Both the position numbers and the translations under genes were made by a program. Below the pieces are notes generated by a model. The model was not told the origin of the DNA. It saw only the letters and a program-made list of their open reading frames with translations, and did not search any database. A stretch of DNA of 64,000 nucleotides from Avena insularis. Taxonomy: Eukaryota; Streptophyta; Magnoliopsida; Poales; Poaceae. The stretch covers positions 232,045,661-232,109,660 of the forward strand of contig CM042685.1 of the NCBI GenBank assembly GCA_023614405.1, written 5' to 3'. Positions 23,674 through 35,205 of this stretch are shown here, in pieces; the first letter of the stretch is position 1, and the number at the start of each line of letters is the position of its first letter.

Positions 23674-24997
23674 TCATTCTTTTCTATTTGACCATTTCTC
23701 AGTCATCCAATAATACCGCTCCTCACTATCCACAAGATGTATACACAATAATACCTCTCTGCTCATGCATGATCCCGTTCCACTTCTCATCATGTTCACA
23801 ACTTATTCAACTCTGGGGATTCTCTGTCATGGCTCCGGTTCCCTCATGTGCCATATCCCATATGTGAATCTTGTCTAGTATAAGTCTCTACTATGGTTCA
23901 TGTCAGAACCCATCCTTCTCTATCTATCCTCTTACGGAAATCGTGTGACTTTCCCTGTTTCCCACTTTATGCATAGACTTTGTTTTTTTGAAAGCCAACA
24001 AGGCAAATTTTATTACTAAGGAAATAAGGCTACATCATTTGACAAAATCTTGTTTGGCGATACCTTAGACTTTGTTGTTTGGCGATAGAAAAAAATCATT
24101 TGCTTTGGTACATACCTGGAGTTTCATGTACCACAATTGATAATAAACACAAACTAAGAGGATTGAAAACAGAACTATACGAAGTTTCAGTTTTCGGTCT
24201 TAAATTTGTAAGGAACAAAATGAATCAGATGTACATAGATGAACTTCAACATCACCTGCAATGTAATCCTGGTCTTGTCTACATTTTGCTGCACCCAGCA
24301 GCTTACCCCATAGGTGTATTTACCAAAGTCTAAACGCCGTGTCTTCCATTCAGATAAAATTGTGCAAAAAATGGGCTTCACAGTGTACACACACATAAAA
24401 TGTGTTACCCCTACCAAATAAAGGTTTCGTCAGAGGCATAACATGTAAACTGAGGCAAATATATGCGAACTTCGCTTGATTTCCACTACAAGCCAAATTC
24501 TGAACGCGAGTTAGGCTTGCAAGCTTCGGGATGAGTTGTGCTCGAATCGCTGCAGTCTAGATGAGGTCATGAAGCCTGTTAATATTTTTAAATAAAGCAT
24601 TTGTGATATGAAGCACTGGACGTGTTGCCTCTCTTCTATATCTTTCCCCCTACTCCTGTGAGATAGCAGGTGGTTCTGTTTGCTACAACCTGCACACATT
24701 AACGGTGGGCTATGCATGGCTGCAAATCTCAATAGTATGGGCTTGACACTTTTTCCAGGGAACATGGATTGGAGTGTAAGACGGCTTGATGCCAAGGACT
24801 TAGGCCCTTTTGTTTAGACTTTTAGATACTTTCCACGAAAATAAGGGTTGAGATCATATAATAAAAACTATGGATGTAGATGATGAATGGTGGAAGACTC
24901 ACCTAGCTGTAAGCTATATGTTTATAACTCGCCTTGTCTTTTTGTCTATTGTGTTGTGATAATAATTGAACTAATATCTATGATGTTTCTTTTGCAG
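23674..24997. other. Unassigned stretch without a gene
   Basis: No convincing coding or structured feature is seen apart from a possible short LINE 3'-end relic at 23983-24070. Short ORFs such as 24079-24333 show no family motif. Confidence 0.5.
23983..24070 (-). repeat. Possible LINE 3'-end fragment
   Basis: Read on the minus strand, the segment includes AGTAATAAAATTTGCC and TTGGCTTTC, and ends in seven A residues. This is the look of plant LINE 3' UTRs with a short tail. It is too short to assign. Confidence 0.4.
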
Positions 24998-25468
24998 TAT
25001 CGTCCTGAACATGCAAAGTTCATAAATAGGCCACCAGTCAACTTGGAACAACAAGATGTCATGTTTAGGAAAGCTCATGTCACTAGAGAATCAACAGCTA
25101 TTCCGAGAGAAGAAATAGGGGAGGACTATGAAGGTGCAATATTGTTGGATGGGGTTGAGGCTGGGAAGAAAACAACATTAGGGAAGCACAAGCTGGGTGG
25201 TTATTTCAAGGTATACAACACTGCATTGAACTCGCTAGTTTCAAGGGCGGACGTTGGAAGTTCTTGTGGCAAGGATGACTCCGTCCCAACTGTGAAGGAG
25301 CTCTTAGCGATGGTTCGAGAGTGAGGAGTGGAGGAAGGAACTGATCGTATGTTCACGGTCGCCAAGCTTGCCCTCCAAAGGGAGCATAGAGAGTTGATGG
25401 CGGCCTTTGCAACAAATAAAGGAAGGCTTCATTATCTCAAGAGGACACATGCTGAGATGAACAAATAG
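24998..25468 (+). pseudogene. Unrecognised plant gene exon relic (possibly Myb/SANT-like family)
   Basis: A good acceptor (TTTCTTTTGCAG) precedes an open frame that starts YRPEHAKFINRPPVNLEQQD and runs to TVKELLAMVRE. A TGA at 25322-25324 follows, and the same frame then continues with GVEEGTDRMFTVAKLALQRE and ends HYLKRTHAEMNK at a TAG (25466-25468). The continuity shows a nonsense mutation, not a natural end. The C-terminal style resembles the tails of plant Myb/SANT-like DNA-binding proteins related to Harbinger transposons, but this is only an impression. No DNA-binding domain is seen in the retained exon. Confidence 0.5.
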
Positions 25469-25671
25469 ATGTGTGATGCAATGTGTACTATTTATGTGGT
25501 ACTTATGTGAACAAGAGGACACACGCTACCTATTTCATACTTGGCACTACTAACACAACATATACCTGAATGTGCAAGCTTCAGTCGCATGCACTTCATA
25601 TCTTCAACATGTATCTGACTTTCATGATCTAGAAAACACATGTAGACTGACATATCTTTCTCGGACGATAC

Positions 25672-27170
25672 TGATGACCCACAAGTATAGGGGTGTATCA
25701 CAGTAATTTTGATAAATAGGAGTATTGATCCCAACGAGGAGCAGAAGGTGTTGACTAGTGGTATGGAGCAGGAACTCTCTGCAAATACTTAGCAAATGGA
25801 TTTTTAGGGGTTTTCTGATAAAGCAACAAAACAAAGTGCAAGTAATAAAGAACAAACGTAGCAAGTGGCCCAATCCTTTCTTAGCAAAGGACAAGCCGGT
25901 GGAAATACTTATAAGGACCAAACGTTCTCGAGGACACATGGGAATTCTGTCAAGTGCTTTCGCTTCATATAGCTGAGTACTCTTCTTTGGTGTTGTAAGT
26001 GTTGTGTGGGTGAACCTGTGCTAATGTACCAACCTTACTTAGACTAATACATACTTGTGATTAAACCCCCTGCAAGCATCCGCAACTACAGGAAAGTAAT
26101 TAAGATATAAATCTAGCCACAACCTTAAACTCTAAGATCCTACGCTCTCTTGTGCAAAGGTGTCCTAACGGGGGTTCAGCTTTCTGTCACTCCGGCAACC
26201 CCACAATAGTAGCCAAATACACAATGCATTCCCCTAGGCCCATAAATGGTGAAGTATCATGTAGTCGATATTGACATGACACCACTAGAAGAATAGAACC
26301 ACAACTTAAATACTAAACCATTGAATAATAACTCAACACAAATCCATAAATAACAACATGACTTCTCTCATGTCCTCAAGAACTAAACGAACTACTCACG
26401 AGAAATCATATGGATCAAGATCAAAGATGATATGGTGATGAATAACAATCTGAACATAAACAATAATCCAATGGTTCCACTCACAAGCATTAACTACAAT
26501 AGTAATTAACACTGGGAAAGTTTCCCATAAGAACTAATGCAAGATCCAACACGATTGTTACAGCGGGACGAAGTGGTGATGATGGTGCTGGTGGAGATGA
26601 TGGTGTGGACGATGATGATGACGATCCCGATGAAGCCTAGCTTGATGACGGTGTTGATGGCGATGATATCCCCTCTCCGGGAAGGAATTTCCCTGGTAGA
26701 AATCTGTCTGCTGGAGAGATCTTTCTCTCGCGGTGTTTTCCGCCCCGCAGAGGCGGCGAAAATCTATCTGTGGTCCCCCTGGTAATAGGGTTCCGTAAGG
26801 AAGATATAGAGAGTGGGCAGAGTCGGAGGCCAAGCAGGTGGGCCACACCTGCCCTAGGCGTGGCCTAGGGGGGCCGCGCCTAGGGGGTGTGGGCCCCCTG
26901 TGGCCCTTCTACGCCTCCCGTTCTGGCTTCCTTCGTCTTCTGGGAAAATATAATTTTCCCATATTTTTCTGGTATTTTTCTGATCTTCACGAAATTGCAT
27001 CAAAACACCTCTTTTTCCATCAGAATCCTGACTTCGGCACTCCATGCTCCAAAAATCATCCAACATGCAAAAACAGTGGAAAAGACATAAGTAATACCTC
27101 ATAATAAGACATATATCAATGAATAGAGGCAAATTATGATATAGAATGGTGATGCAAATTGAACGTATCA
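25672..27170 (-). repeat. LTR of the unclassified element (1499 bp)
   Basis: The termini are TGATGACCC and GAACGTATCA. Inside are a run of GATGATGG-type triplets (26560-26680) and a GC-rich block (26845-26920) rich in CCTAGG and GGGGGC. The putative ORFs here overlap on both strands and have no family motif. The inner edge is followed by AATACCCCAAGCTT, giving an AAGCTTGGGG purine tract on the minus strand. Confidence 0.65.
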
Positions 27171-29132
27171 AATACCCCAAGCTTAGACCTTCGCTTGTCC
27201 CCAAGCGAAAACTGAGCTCAGTAAAGATGTCCACAGGTTTATAGAGTGAAGTGTCGATAAAAGAATACGGACAAGAAGCATCACACTTACCATTACACAA
27301 CTCATAGAAGAAAGAAACTCACCATTATATAACTTAGCTTGCAACAAGTACATGAGTCACAATGGAGATGCATAAAGATAAATCATAATTGGAATTGGCA
27401 AACTCTTGTTCTTGGTCAGAGAATAGCTGGCAAACAGTTTCACAAAAAGCTTTTTGTAGAAGTTTTCAAAACAGGAGCACTCTTTGCTCAAAAAGGTTTT
27501 TCACAATGAAGGCTTTCAAAGTAATACTCAAAAGATAAGAGTCTTGTGCAAACAAGGAAGATAAAGAACATGATTGAATAAATCACCATATGAATGCTTG
27601 CAACACAACAACTCAAATGCTTGTTGGAGAAAGAGAGGAAGTAGGTTTACTGACTCAACTTAGAAAATAGGAGAAAGGTCCCTTCATAGAGGGTAGCAGA
27701 GATTTCAAGTCATAAAGTGCTTCCAAAATATTATGGTACTTACTAGCTTTGAGCCCTCATTGCCCCTATCATAGGCATCTTGAGATGATTAAGGTTAGAG
27801 TGCACAAATATGGAGTATATGCTTGACGAAATATAAGCTAGCAATCTCATGTCCCTTGAGTACGAGGGCCGCTCCTCATGCTACTCAACTTTGGTCACCG
27901 GTAAGTTCTTGTCATTGTAAGTACATGTGTATCATAAAGAACCGCCAGCAGGTACCTTGCACATGGTACAGGAGCTATCCCATAACCAAAATGACAAGGC
28001 AAGCAGACAATGAGCATCTCAGCGATCTTTTTATTTACTATGTGCATAGCTTTTTATTGAGGATGCTTCACAGAATGCTCACTATGGTGATGCTACAAGT
28101 TTCCACCATGATTAGGCATGGCTTAGGCTAGCGGCCCAGGCGTTTCTCTAACACAAAATACATACTCCATGGACTTACAAGTTCCCTCTTTATTTCACAC
28201 GTCGACATCCGTAAACAAAAAAGCACGATATCAACTGTGTACAAGGTACAAGTGCAATGTTTAAAGCGTTCTCCGTGACAGCACGGTTCTGCTAATTCCA
28301 ACGTATATATGCAAGCATATACAACTTCGATGACACAATGGTTCAAGTCTATTAGGGGCAAGAAAATAAGGTGTGCCATAAAGTTCGTGAGAGCTTTACT
28401 AACTAGTTTTCACATAACAAAATAGTTTTTAATTTGAAAGATAGATGAAGCTTAAGAATTTGCTTGGAATAGCAATTGCTAATAGGTACATATGGTGGAC
28501 ACAAATGGCAAAGGCTTTGGTTAAAGGGTTTGGAAGAATGAGAAGTATGCCTTCTCAAAATAGGTTTTAGCTAGCAAGGCTGGGTAGCAAGCAAAAGAGT
28601 TGAAAGAAACAAGCAAACCTACAAGTGATAAAGCCAAACATGCAACCTTCCTTGAAGACACAAAAGATCTTAAATAAAGAATATTAAGCTTATGAGCCAA
28701 CAAAAAAGAAAATAAATGATACAAAATACCTGTAAGCTTTTCTCTTTTTGTTTCAAACCTCAAAAAGTGTTGCTACTGACCAGAACTCGGTTTGCCAAAA
28801 CAAATTTAGATCCACTTGATACTCCCAAAGTGATTCCAATACTGATCAACAAGATCCATCATATAATAGAGATTGCAAACTAAAATAAGAAGTGCAAAAA
28901 GTAAAAGATGACACTTCTCATTAATATTCTATAAAGGCACTCACACCAAGGGATACATAGATAATCAACTAAAGGAGAGATACTTCCACATGCAAACCAA
29001 ACTATAAGATAACCTCTCTACCAAAGATATGAATCCACTAAAAAGTTAAAAGATAAAAGATAATGATGGTGATACCATGACACTCCCCCCAAGCTTGGAA
29101 CAAGCCAAGGGGATGCCAAACCTGATTACGAA
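27171..29132. other. Internal region of the unclassified element, no gene
   Basis: This is AT-rich sequence without gag, protease or RT motifs. A second purine tract (minus-strand CCAAGCTTGGGGGGAGTG, about 29083-29100) sits just beyond the small ORF. It repeats the AAGCTTGGGG motif found at the LTR edge near 27175. Confidence 0.55.
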
Positions 29133-29475
29133 TTACTCCTTCGGTGGTGGTGGTGTTCCCTTGTTTAGGGTCATAAAATCCTCCAACATCTTACGAAGCC
29201 TGTTATTCTCCTCTTGAAGCATATCCACCTTCATCCTCAAAGCACGGTACTTATCACAAAACTCGTCAGTGGTTCAAAGGGCTTCCACTGCCTCAGGGCA
29301 GGATCTGAATTCTGGAACGGAGGCTATGATCCCCTGCATGTTACGATAAAAAAGCATGTCCAGTGTTAATTTCTCCTACAAAAGTAGGTTTTCTTTCCCT
29401 TGTCCCTGCGGCGGTTTGTTCTTCCAACTTTATCTCCTCCACGGGCTTCTTGCCTTTGTCGTTGGCGGAGACCAT
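29133..29475 (-). pseudogene. Small coiled-coil ORF of the unclassified LTR element
   Basis: From an ATG at 29473-29475 the minus strand reads MVSANDKGKKPVEEIKLEEQ and stays open to about 29343. A one-base shift then moves the coding to a frame reading FYRNMQGIIASVPEFRSCPE, with an in-frame TGA before TTDEFCDKYRALRMKVDMLQ, and it ends at a TAA (29133-29135). The C-terminal third has heptad-like leucines (MLQEENNRLRKMLEDF), so a short coiled coil is likely. The total is about 114 codons. It matches no enzyme family I know. The evidence that it was coding is codon continuity and its position next to a purine tract. Confidence 0.5.
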
Positions 29476-29723
29476 GGTGCTCTAAACTGAGAAGATTTCC
29501 TGATAGAAACAGATTGAAACGAAAATATGACGAGAACACGATGCATGAACCTCGGGGGATCAGGGGGGGTTATATATTACAAAGTTTCAAAGCATAAGGA
29601 AGGTTTTGATACAAAAACAAGGCGGAGACGAAGCTTGGGGGAGGCACACCCCCTCCAGGCGCGACCAGCTGGGGCCCGCGCCTGGGGTGGGTTTGGCCAC
29701 CCCGGGCTCCGGTTCCTCCTCTG

Positions 29724-30131
29724 TTTCGAGAAGTTTAAGGAATTTCAAAGTGAGGTAGAGAATCAACATAACAAGAAGATTAAATTTCTACGTTCTGATC
29801 ATGGAGGTGAATATCTAAGTTACGAGTTTGGCGAGCATTTGAAGAAATGTGGAATACTTTCACAATTGACACCGCCGGGAACACCACAACGTAATGGTGT
29901 GTCCGAACGTCGTAATCGAACTCTCTTAGATATGGTTCGTTCTATGATGTCACTTACAGATTTACCGCTATCATTTTGGGGTTATGCATTAGAAACAGCA
30001 GCATTCACTTTAAATAGGGCACCATCTAAATCCGTTGAAACGACACCATATGAATTATGGTTTGGGAAGAAACCTAGATTGTCGTTCCTTAAAGTTTGGG
30101 GATGCGAAGCCTATGTAAAGAAGTTACAATG
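29724..30131 (+). pseudogene. Integrase core and C-terminus, left Angela copy
   Basis: Coding begins in mid-integrase (FEKFKEFQSEVENQHNKKIK), with the second catalytic Asp in LRSDHGGEY and the Glu in NGVSERRNRT. The LSFWGYALETAAFTLNRAPS and YELWFGKKPRLSFLKVWGC segments follow. The frame ends at a TGA (30130-30132) created by small deletions relative to the right copy. By chance the frame is open leftward into the neighbouring LTR element, giving a 201-codon ORF from 29527; the first ~66 codons are not retroviral. Confidence 0.88.
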
Positions 30132-31349
30132 ACAAGCTTGAACCCAAAGCGGAAAAATGCGTCTTCATAGGATACCCGAAGGAAACTATTGGGTATACCT
30201 TCTATCATAGATCCGAAGGCAAAATCTTCGTTGCCAAGAATGGATCCTTTCTAGAGAAGGAATTTCTCTCGAAAGAAGTGACTGGAAGGAAAGTAGAACT
30301 TGACAAGGTTGTTGAACCTTCTCTCGAAATTGCAAGTAGCGCAGGACCGGAAGAAGTTCCTGTGGTGCCTGCACCAATTAGAGAGGAAGCTAATGATGAT
30401 GATCATGAAACTTCGGTCGAAGTTGCTACAGAGCCTCGCAGGTCAACGAGAACTCGTACCACTCCAGATTGGTATGATCCCGTTCTGAGTGTCATGGTGG
30501 TGGACAACACCGATGACCGAGACATATGAGGCGATGATGAGCCTTGATTCCAATAAATGGCAAGAAGCCATGAAATCCAAGATTGGATCCATGTACGAAA
30601 ACCAAGTGTGGACTTTGGTGGACTTACGGATGGCGGAAGGTCATCGAGAACAAATGGATCTTCAAGAAGAAAACAGATGTTGATGGTAATGTTATCGTCT
30701 ATAAAGCTCGACTTGTCGCAAAAAGGGTTTCGACAAATTCAAGGAGTTGACTACGATGAGACTTTCTCACCAAGAGCAAAGTTAAATTCTGTGAGGATTA
30801 TGTTAGCAATGGATGCATATTATGATTATGAGATATGGCAGATGGATGTCAAAACAACATTTCTCAATGGAGACATTGATGAAGAGTTGTATATGATGCA
30901 ACCCAAAGGTTTTGTCGATCCTAAAGATGCTAACAAGGTATGCAAACTTCAACGGTCCATCTATGGATTGAAGCAAGCATCCAGAAGTTGGAATCAACGT
31001 TTTGATAAGGTGATCAAAAGTTTTGGTTTTATACAAACTTATGGAGAAGCTTGTATTTACAAGAAAGTGAGTGGGAGCTCAAGCATTCTTAACACTATAT
31101 GTAGATGACATATTGTTGATTGGGAATGATGTAGACCTTCTTAATAGTGTCAAGGAATATTTGAATAATAGTTTTTCAATGAAAGATCTTGGCGAAGCAG
31201 CTTACATATTAGGCATAAAGATTTATAGAGATAGATCGAAACGCCAAATATCATTGTCACAAAGTACATATTTGGACAAAGTTCTAAAGAGGTTTGGAAT
31301 GGAAGATAGCAAGAAAGGGTTCTTGCCCATGTTGCTCAATCGACCTTGA
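30132..31349 (+). pseudogene. Reverse transcriptase, left Angela copy
   Basis: RT sequence is spread over three frames. Recognisable pieces are MTGRKVELDKVVEPSLEIAS (linker), QGVDYDETFSPRAKLNSVRI, WQMDVKTTFLNGDIDEELYM and KLQRSIYGLKQASRSWNQRF. The catalytic box LYVDDILLIGND is in a further frame near 31100. Small deletions of 1-4 bases relative to the right copy (near 30131, 30520, 30635 and 31075) account for most breaks. The Cys codon in NKVCKLQ is intact here, unlike in the right copy. Confidence 0.86.
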
Positions 31350-32079
31350 GTAAAACTCAAAGTCCGACATCGGCGTAAGATAGAGAAAGGATGAGTAAGA
31401 CTCCTATGCCTCAGCCATAGGATCTCTAATGTATGCCATGCTATGTACTAGACCCGACATTGCATATGCTGTTAGTTTAACTAGCAGATATCAAAGTGAT
31501 CCAGGAGTGGATCATTGGACAGCGGTCAAAAACATCCTTAAGTAGTTGAGAAGAACTAAGGATATGGTTCTTTCTTATGGAGGTGATGAACAGCTCGTTG
31601 TTAATGGTTACACCGATGCTAGTTGGAACACCGATCCGGATGATTCTAAATCACAATCTGGATACGTATTTATTTTGAATGGTGCAGCAGTTAGCTGGAG
31701 GAGTGCAAAACAAAGCGTTGTGGTGAGATCTTCAACTGAATCGGAATACATGGCTGCTTCGGAGGCTTCACAAGAAGCGATATGGATGAAAGAGTTCATT
31801 ACAGAGCTGGGTGTGGTTCCTAGTGCGCTGGACCCAATGTCTATCTACTGTGATAACATGGGCGCCATAGCCAATGCGCAAGAACCAAGGTCACACAAGA
31901 AGCTGAAGCACATCAAGCTACGTTTTCATGCTATTCGAGAACATATCCAAGATGGGGATATAAAGATTTGCAAAGTACACACAGATCTGAATGTAGCGGA
32001 TCCGTTGACTAAACCTCTCCCGAGGGCAAAACATGACCAGCACCAAACTGCCATGGGTGTTCGGTATATTACCATGTAA
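31350..32079 (+). pseudogene. RNase H, left Angela copy
   Basis: Downstream of the RT thumb, the copia RNase H frame (31546-32079) reads GYTDASWNTDPDDSKSQSGY, STESEYMAASEASQEAIWMK and IYCDNMGAIANAQEPRSHKK, with the catalytic acidic residues present, and closes at GVRYITM. Just upstream a TAG (31543-31545) interrupts the motif LK-LRRTKDM. That same stop is in the right copy. This is the longest intact RNase H of the pair. Confidence 0.87.
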
Positions 32080-32100
32080 TCTAGATTAGATGACTCTAGT

Positions 32101-32113
32101 GCAAGTGGGAGAC
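32101..32113 (+). other. Polypurine tract, left Angela copy
   Basis: GCAAGTGGGAGAC immediately precedes the TGTTGG of the central LTR. The same motif precedes the right LTR (39167-39179). Confidence 0.88.
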
Positions 32114-34016
32114 TGTTGGAGATATGCCCTAGAGGCAATAATAAATGTAGTTATGATTATATCTTTGTTTTTATGATAAATGTTTGCATTCATGCTGCAA
32201 TAGTATTAACAAGGAAACATTAATACTTGTGTGATTTGTAAACTTAAGTTGAAGTCCCTGGTAAAGCCTCTATATAATACTAGCTTGTTGGTTAATAGAT
32301 GATTGTGGTTTCCCTATCATGAACATTGAGATGTTGTTAACAACAAGATCATATCGTTAGGAGAATGATATGGTGGACATACTCCTATAGATAAGCGTAG
32401 CATAAAGATCAAGTCATTTTAATAGTTCAATTGCTATATGCTTTCTGATACATAGTAATCTAATTCCTTCGACCATGAGATCATGCATATCACCTTTACT
32501 GGATGAATGCTTTGATGACATCAAACACCACACCGTAACTGGGTGGCTATAAAGGTGGCATTGAGTGTTCGGAAAGTATTGGTTGAAACACATGGATCAA
32601 GAATGGGATTTGTCCATCCATATGACAGATAGATATACTCTGGGCCCTCTCAGTGAAATGTCATCCAATTAGCTTGCAAGCATGTGACTGGCTCACAAGG
32701 GATCACATATCACGGGAACGAGAAAAGAGTACTTATCGGTAACGAGGTTGAACTAGGTATGCAGAGATACCGATGATCATAACCTCGGATAAGTAAACTA
32801 TCATGAGACAAAGGGAAATTGGTATCGTATGTAAGTGGTTCATTCGATCACAAAGTAATAGTAGAAATATGTGGGAGCCATATGAATTTCCAAATTCCTC
32901 TATTGGTTATTGTTCAGAGAAGTGTCTCGATCATGTCCGCATAATTCACGAACCGTAGGGAGACACACTTAAGGATTCGACGTTGTTTTGAGTAGTTATG
33001 GAATGATGAGAAAGAGACCGAATGTTGTTCAGAGTCCCGGATGGGATCCGGGATATCACGAGGAGATCCAGAATGGTCCGGAGAATAAGATTCATATGAG
33101 GAAAGTCCCGTTTCGGAGTTGGGGAATGGTTCCGTTGTTTTCATCGGGAATGTTCTAGAATGTTCCGGAATGTCCGGCACTCCGGAGGGGAAGGGTACAT
33201 GAATGTGTTGTATCAAATTGGTATGATTGCATCATGTACTAAGTGTCATCGCTGAACCAAATAAAGGATTAATTCAAATCCTAGTTTGAAAAGTCAAACA
33301 GCTAGTTTGAAAAGTCAAACGGCTAAATTTGGAAAGAGGAAAAGAGGAGGAGTGGGAAACCGAGTTGGGGAGGAGTTCCCTCCTCCAACCGGCGGCGCCC
33401 ACCCAAGCCGAGTTGGGGAGGGACTCCTCTCCCTCCCCTTGGCCGTCCGGCCCCTCCACCTATATAAGGAGGGGCAGGGCTCCCTCCTAGCACACACAAG
33501 ATCCTCTCCTCCAAACCCTAGCCTGGCCACCGCCACCTCCATCGCCGCCACGACCTAGGCCAAGCCGCTGCCGCCTAGCAACCCTAGCTTCCTCCTCGGC
33601 GTGTCTAAACCCTAGATCGTCAAGGTACTCTCATACTCCACCATACTCGCTCCGGCTTAAGGCGAAGCCTGCGAGATCTTCCTCTACTTAGGTACCACGC
33701 CCGTTGTCTTGCCGAATCATGAGGAGAGTGCTACAACCTCCTGCCTGCTAGAACAAGGGAGAGGAAGGTCTTCGTCAGTAACGATGTGACTGATCATGAG
33801 CGCTGCCGGAACGCAGCCTTGAAGGATCGTCACGTGATCTTGAGATCGGGAAGAGTACGACTACATCACCCACGAGAATCCGCTCTCGTTAAACACTTTG
33901 GAATCTTCGAGGGTGAGTTATTCCATCGACTCATTGCTACAATCTAGTAGATAGATCTTGGCTTGTTTGTTTGTATGCGGTAGAAATTTTTGTTTTCCAT
34001 GCTCTGAAACCCTACA
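32114..34016 (+). repeat. Central (shared) Angela-like LTR, 1903 bp
   Basis: It begins TGTTGGAGATATGCCC and ends GAAACCCTACA, and matches 39180-41101. A 21-bp unit (CTAGTTTGAAAAGTCAAACAG) is duplicated in tandem at 33281-33322, and likewise at 40347-40388. The two LTRs differ mostly by small indels in the GC-rich stretch 33340-33900. No gene is called; ORFs in the GC-rich part are unsupported. Confidence 0.93.
33461..33468 (+). promoter_or_regulatory. TATA box of the central Angela LTR
   Basis: TATATAAG lies within CCTCCACCTATATAAGGAGG; the sister LTR has it at 40510-40517. It is the presumed start of element transcription. Confidence 0.75.
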
Positions 34017-35205
34017 AAGGGTATCGAGCGTGTCTATATGTAGATCTGTTGCACGAGTAGAACACAATGGTCATTGTGGGTGTTGATGCTTTTATTGTCG
34101 ATTGGTTCTTGTGTACTTTGCATCTTGCGGTATGTTGGGATGAAGCGGCCCGGGCTAACCTTACATGACATCGTTCATGAGACTTGCTCCACGCTTGACA
34201 TGCAACTTGTATTGCATAAGTGGCTTTGCGGGTGCCTGTTTCTCCTAGCATAGTTAAGATCCAATTTACAATGGGTGATTAACAATACTAGTATCAATGT
34301 TGTGGTTCATGTTCGTAAGTTAGAACGACACTTATTGAAAGCCCCAAACCACGTAAAACATGCAAAGAAAGTAGAGGCGTCTAACTTTGTTTTGCAGGGG
34401 TGTGCTGTGATGTGATATGGCCATGATTGTGATTATATTTGATGTATGCAATGTTCCTTATTGTAAGTTGGCAACCGGCAGGAGCCATATGGTTGTCTTT
34501 AATTTATGTTAAGACCAGCTTGTCTATTCAAAGTAGTTGTAATAGGTGAAGTCGGTGGACGACAACCATGGAGAAGCGTCATTGACCTTGATGCAATGCC
34601 GGTGATGATGGAGATCATGTTCGTGCTAGAAGATAGAGATCAGAAGCACTAAGAAGAAAGGCCATATCATATCACATATTATGAATTGCATGTGATGTTA
34701 ATCCTTTATGCATCTTGTATTGCTTAGTAGACGACGGTAGCATTATAAGATGATCCCTCATGCACATGAATTTCAAGTCATAAAGTGTTCACCCTTAGTT
34801 AGCACCGTTGCTAAAGCTTGTTGTTTCGAAGCACCACGTGATGATCGGGTGTGTTAGATTCCGCAAGTGTATACAACGTGAGCAAGCCAGATTTGCTCAT
34901 GCGGAAACTAAGGTTTGATCTTGACGATCCTAGCATGTACAGACATGGTCTCGGAACACGGATCACCGAAAGGTAAAGCATGAATCATATAGTAGATATG
35001 ATGAACATGTCGATTGTTCGCCATTGAAACTATATCAACTCTCGTGATGATCGGTGTTGATGTGGTGGATTTGGTTCGTGTGATCACTAAAACAATGTGA
35101 GGGATATTGTTTTGAGTGGGAGTTCACCTAGATTAATTTTATTATTAATTTGAACTCAATTTGTCATAAACTTAGTCTAAACTATTGCAAATATGTTGTA
35201 GATCA
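34017..35205 (+). other. PBS-like sequence and untranslated leader, right Angela copy
   Basis: Directly after the LTR, AAGGGTATCGAGCGTG resembles a decayed initiator-Met PBS (GTGGTATCAGAGC). The next 1.2 kb up to gag has no coding frame of note, the usual leader of this copia group. Confidence 0.7.

Larger units (their letters stand above)
25672..29723 (-). mobile_element. Unclassified LTR element (non-autonomous, LARD-like), right end lost
   Basis: A 1.5-kb LTR starts TGATGACCCACAAGTATAGG, a very common Triticeae repeat start. It is followed by about 2.5 kb of internal sequence without gag or pol. A small minus-strand ORF (29133-29475) gives the orientation: the preserved LTR would be the 3' LTR. 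The element ends abruptly at about 29723 in copia integrase sequence, so its other LTR is missing. The five bases left of the LTR are gatac. Confidence 0.65.

Noticed and set aside
26558..26848. His-rich minus-strand ORF (HHHRPHHH pattern)
   Set aside because: It arises from GATGATGG-type triplet repeats inside the LTR and is overlapped by Asp/Met-rich frames on the other strand; no sign of selection.
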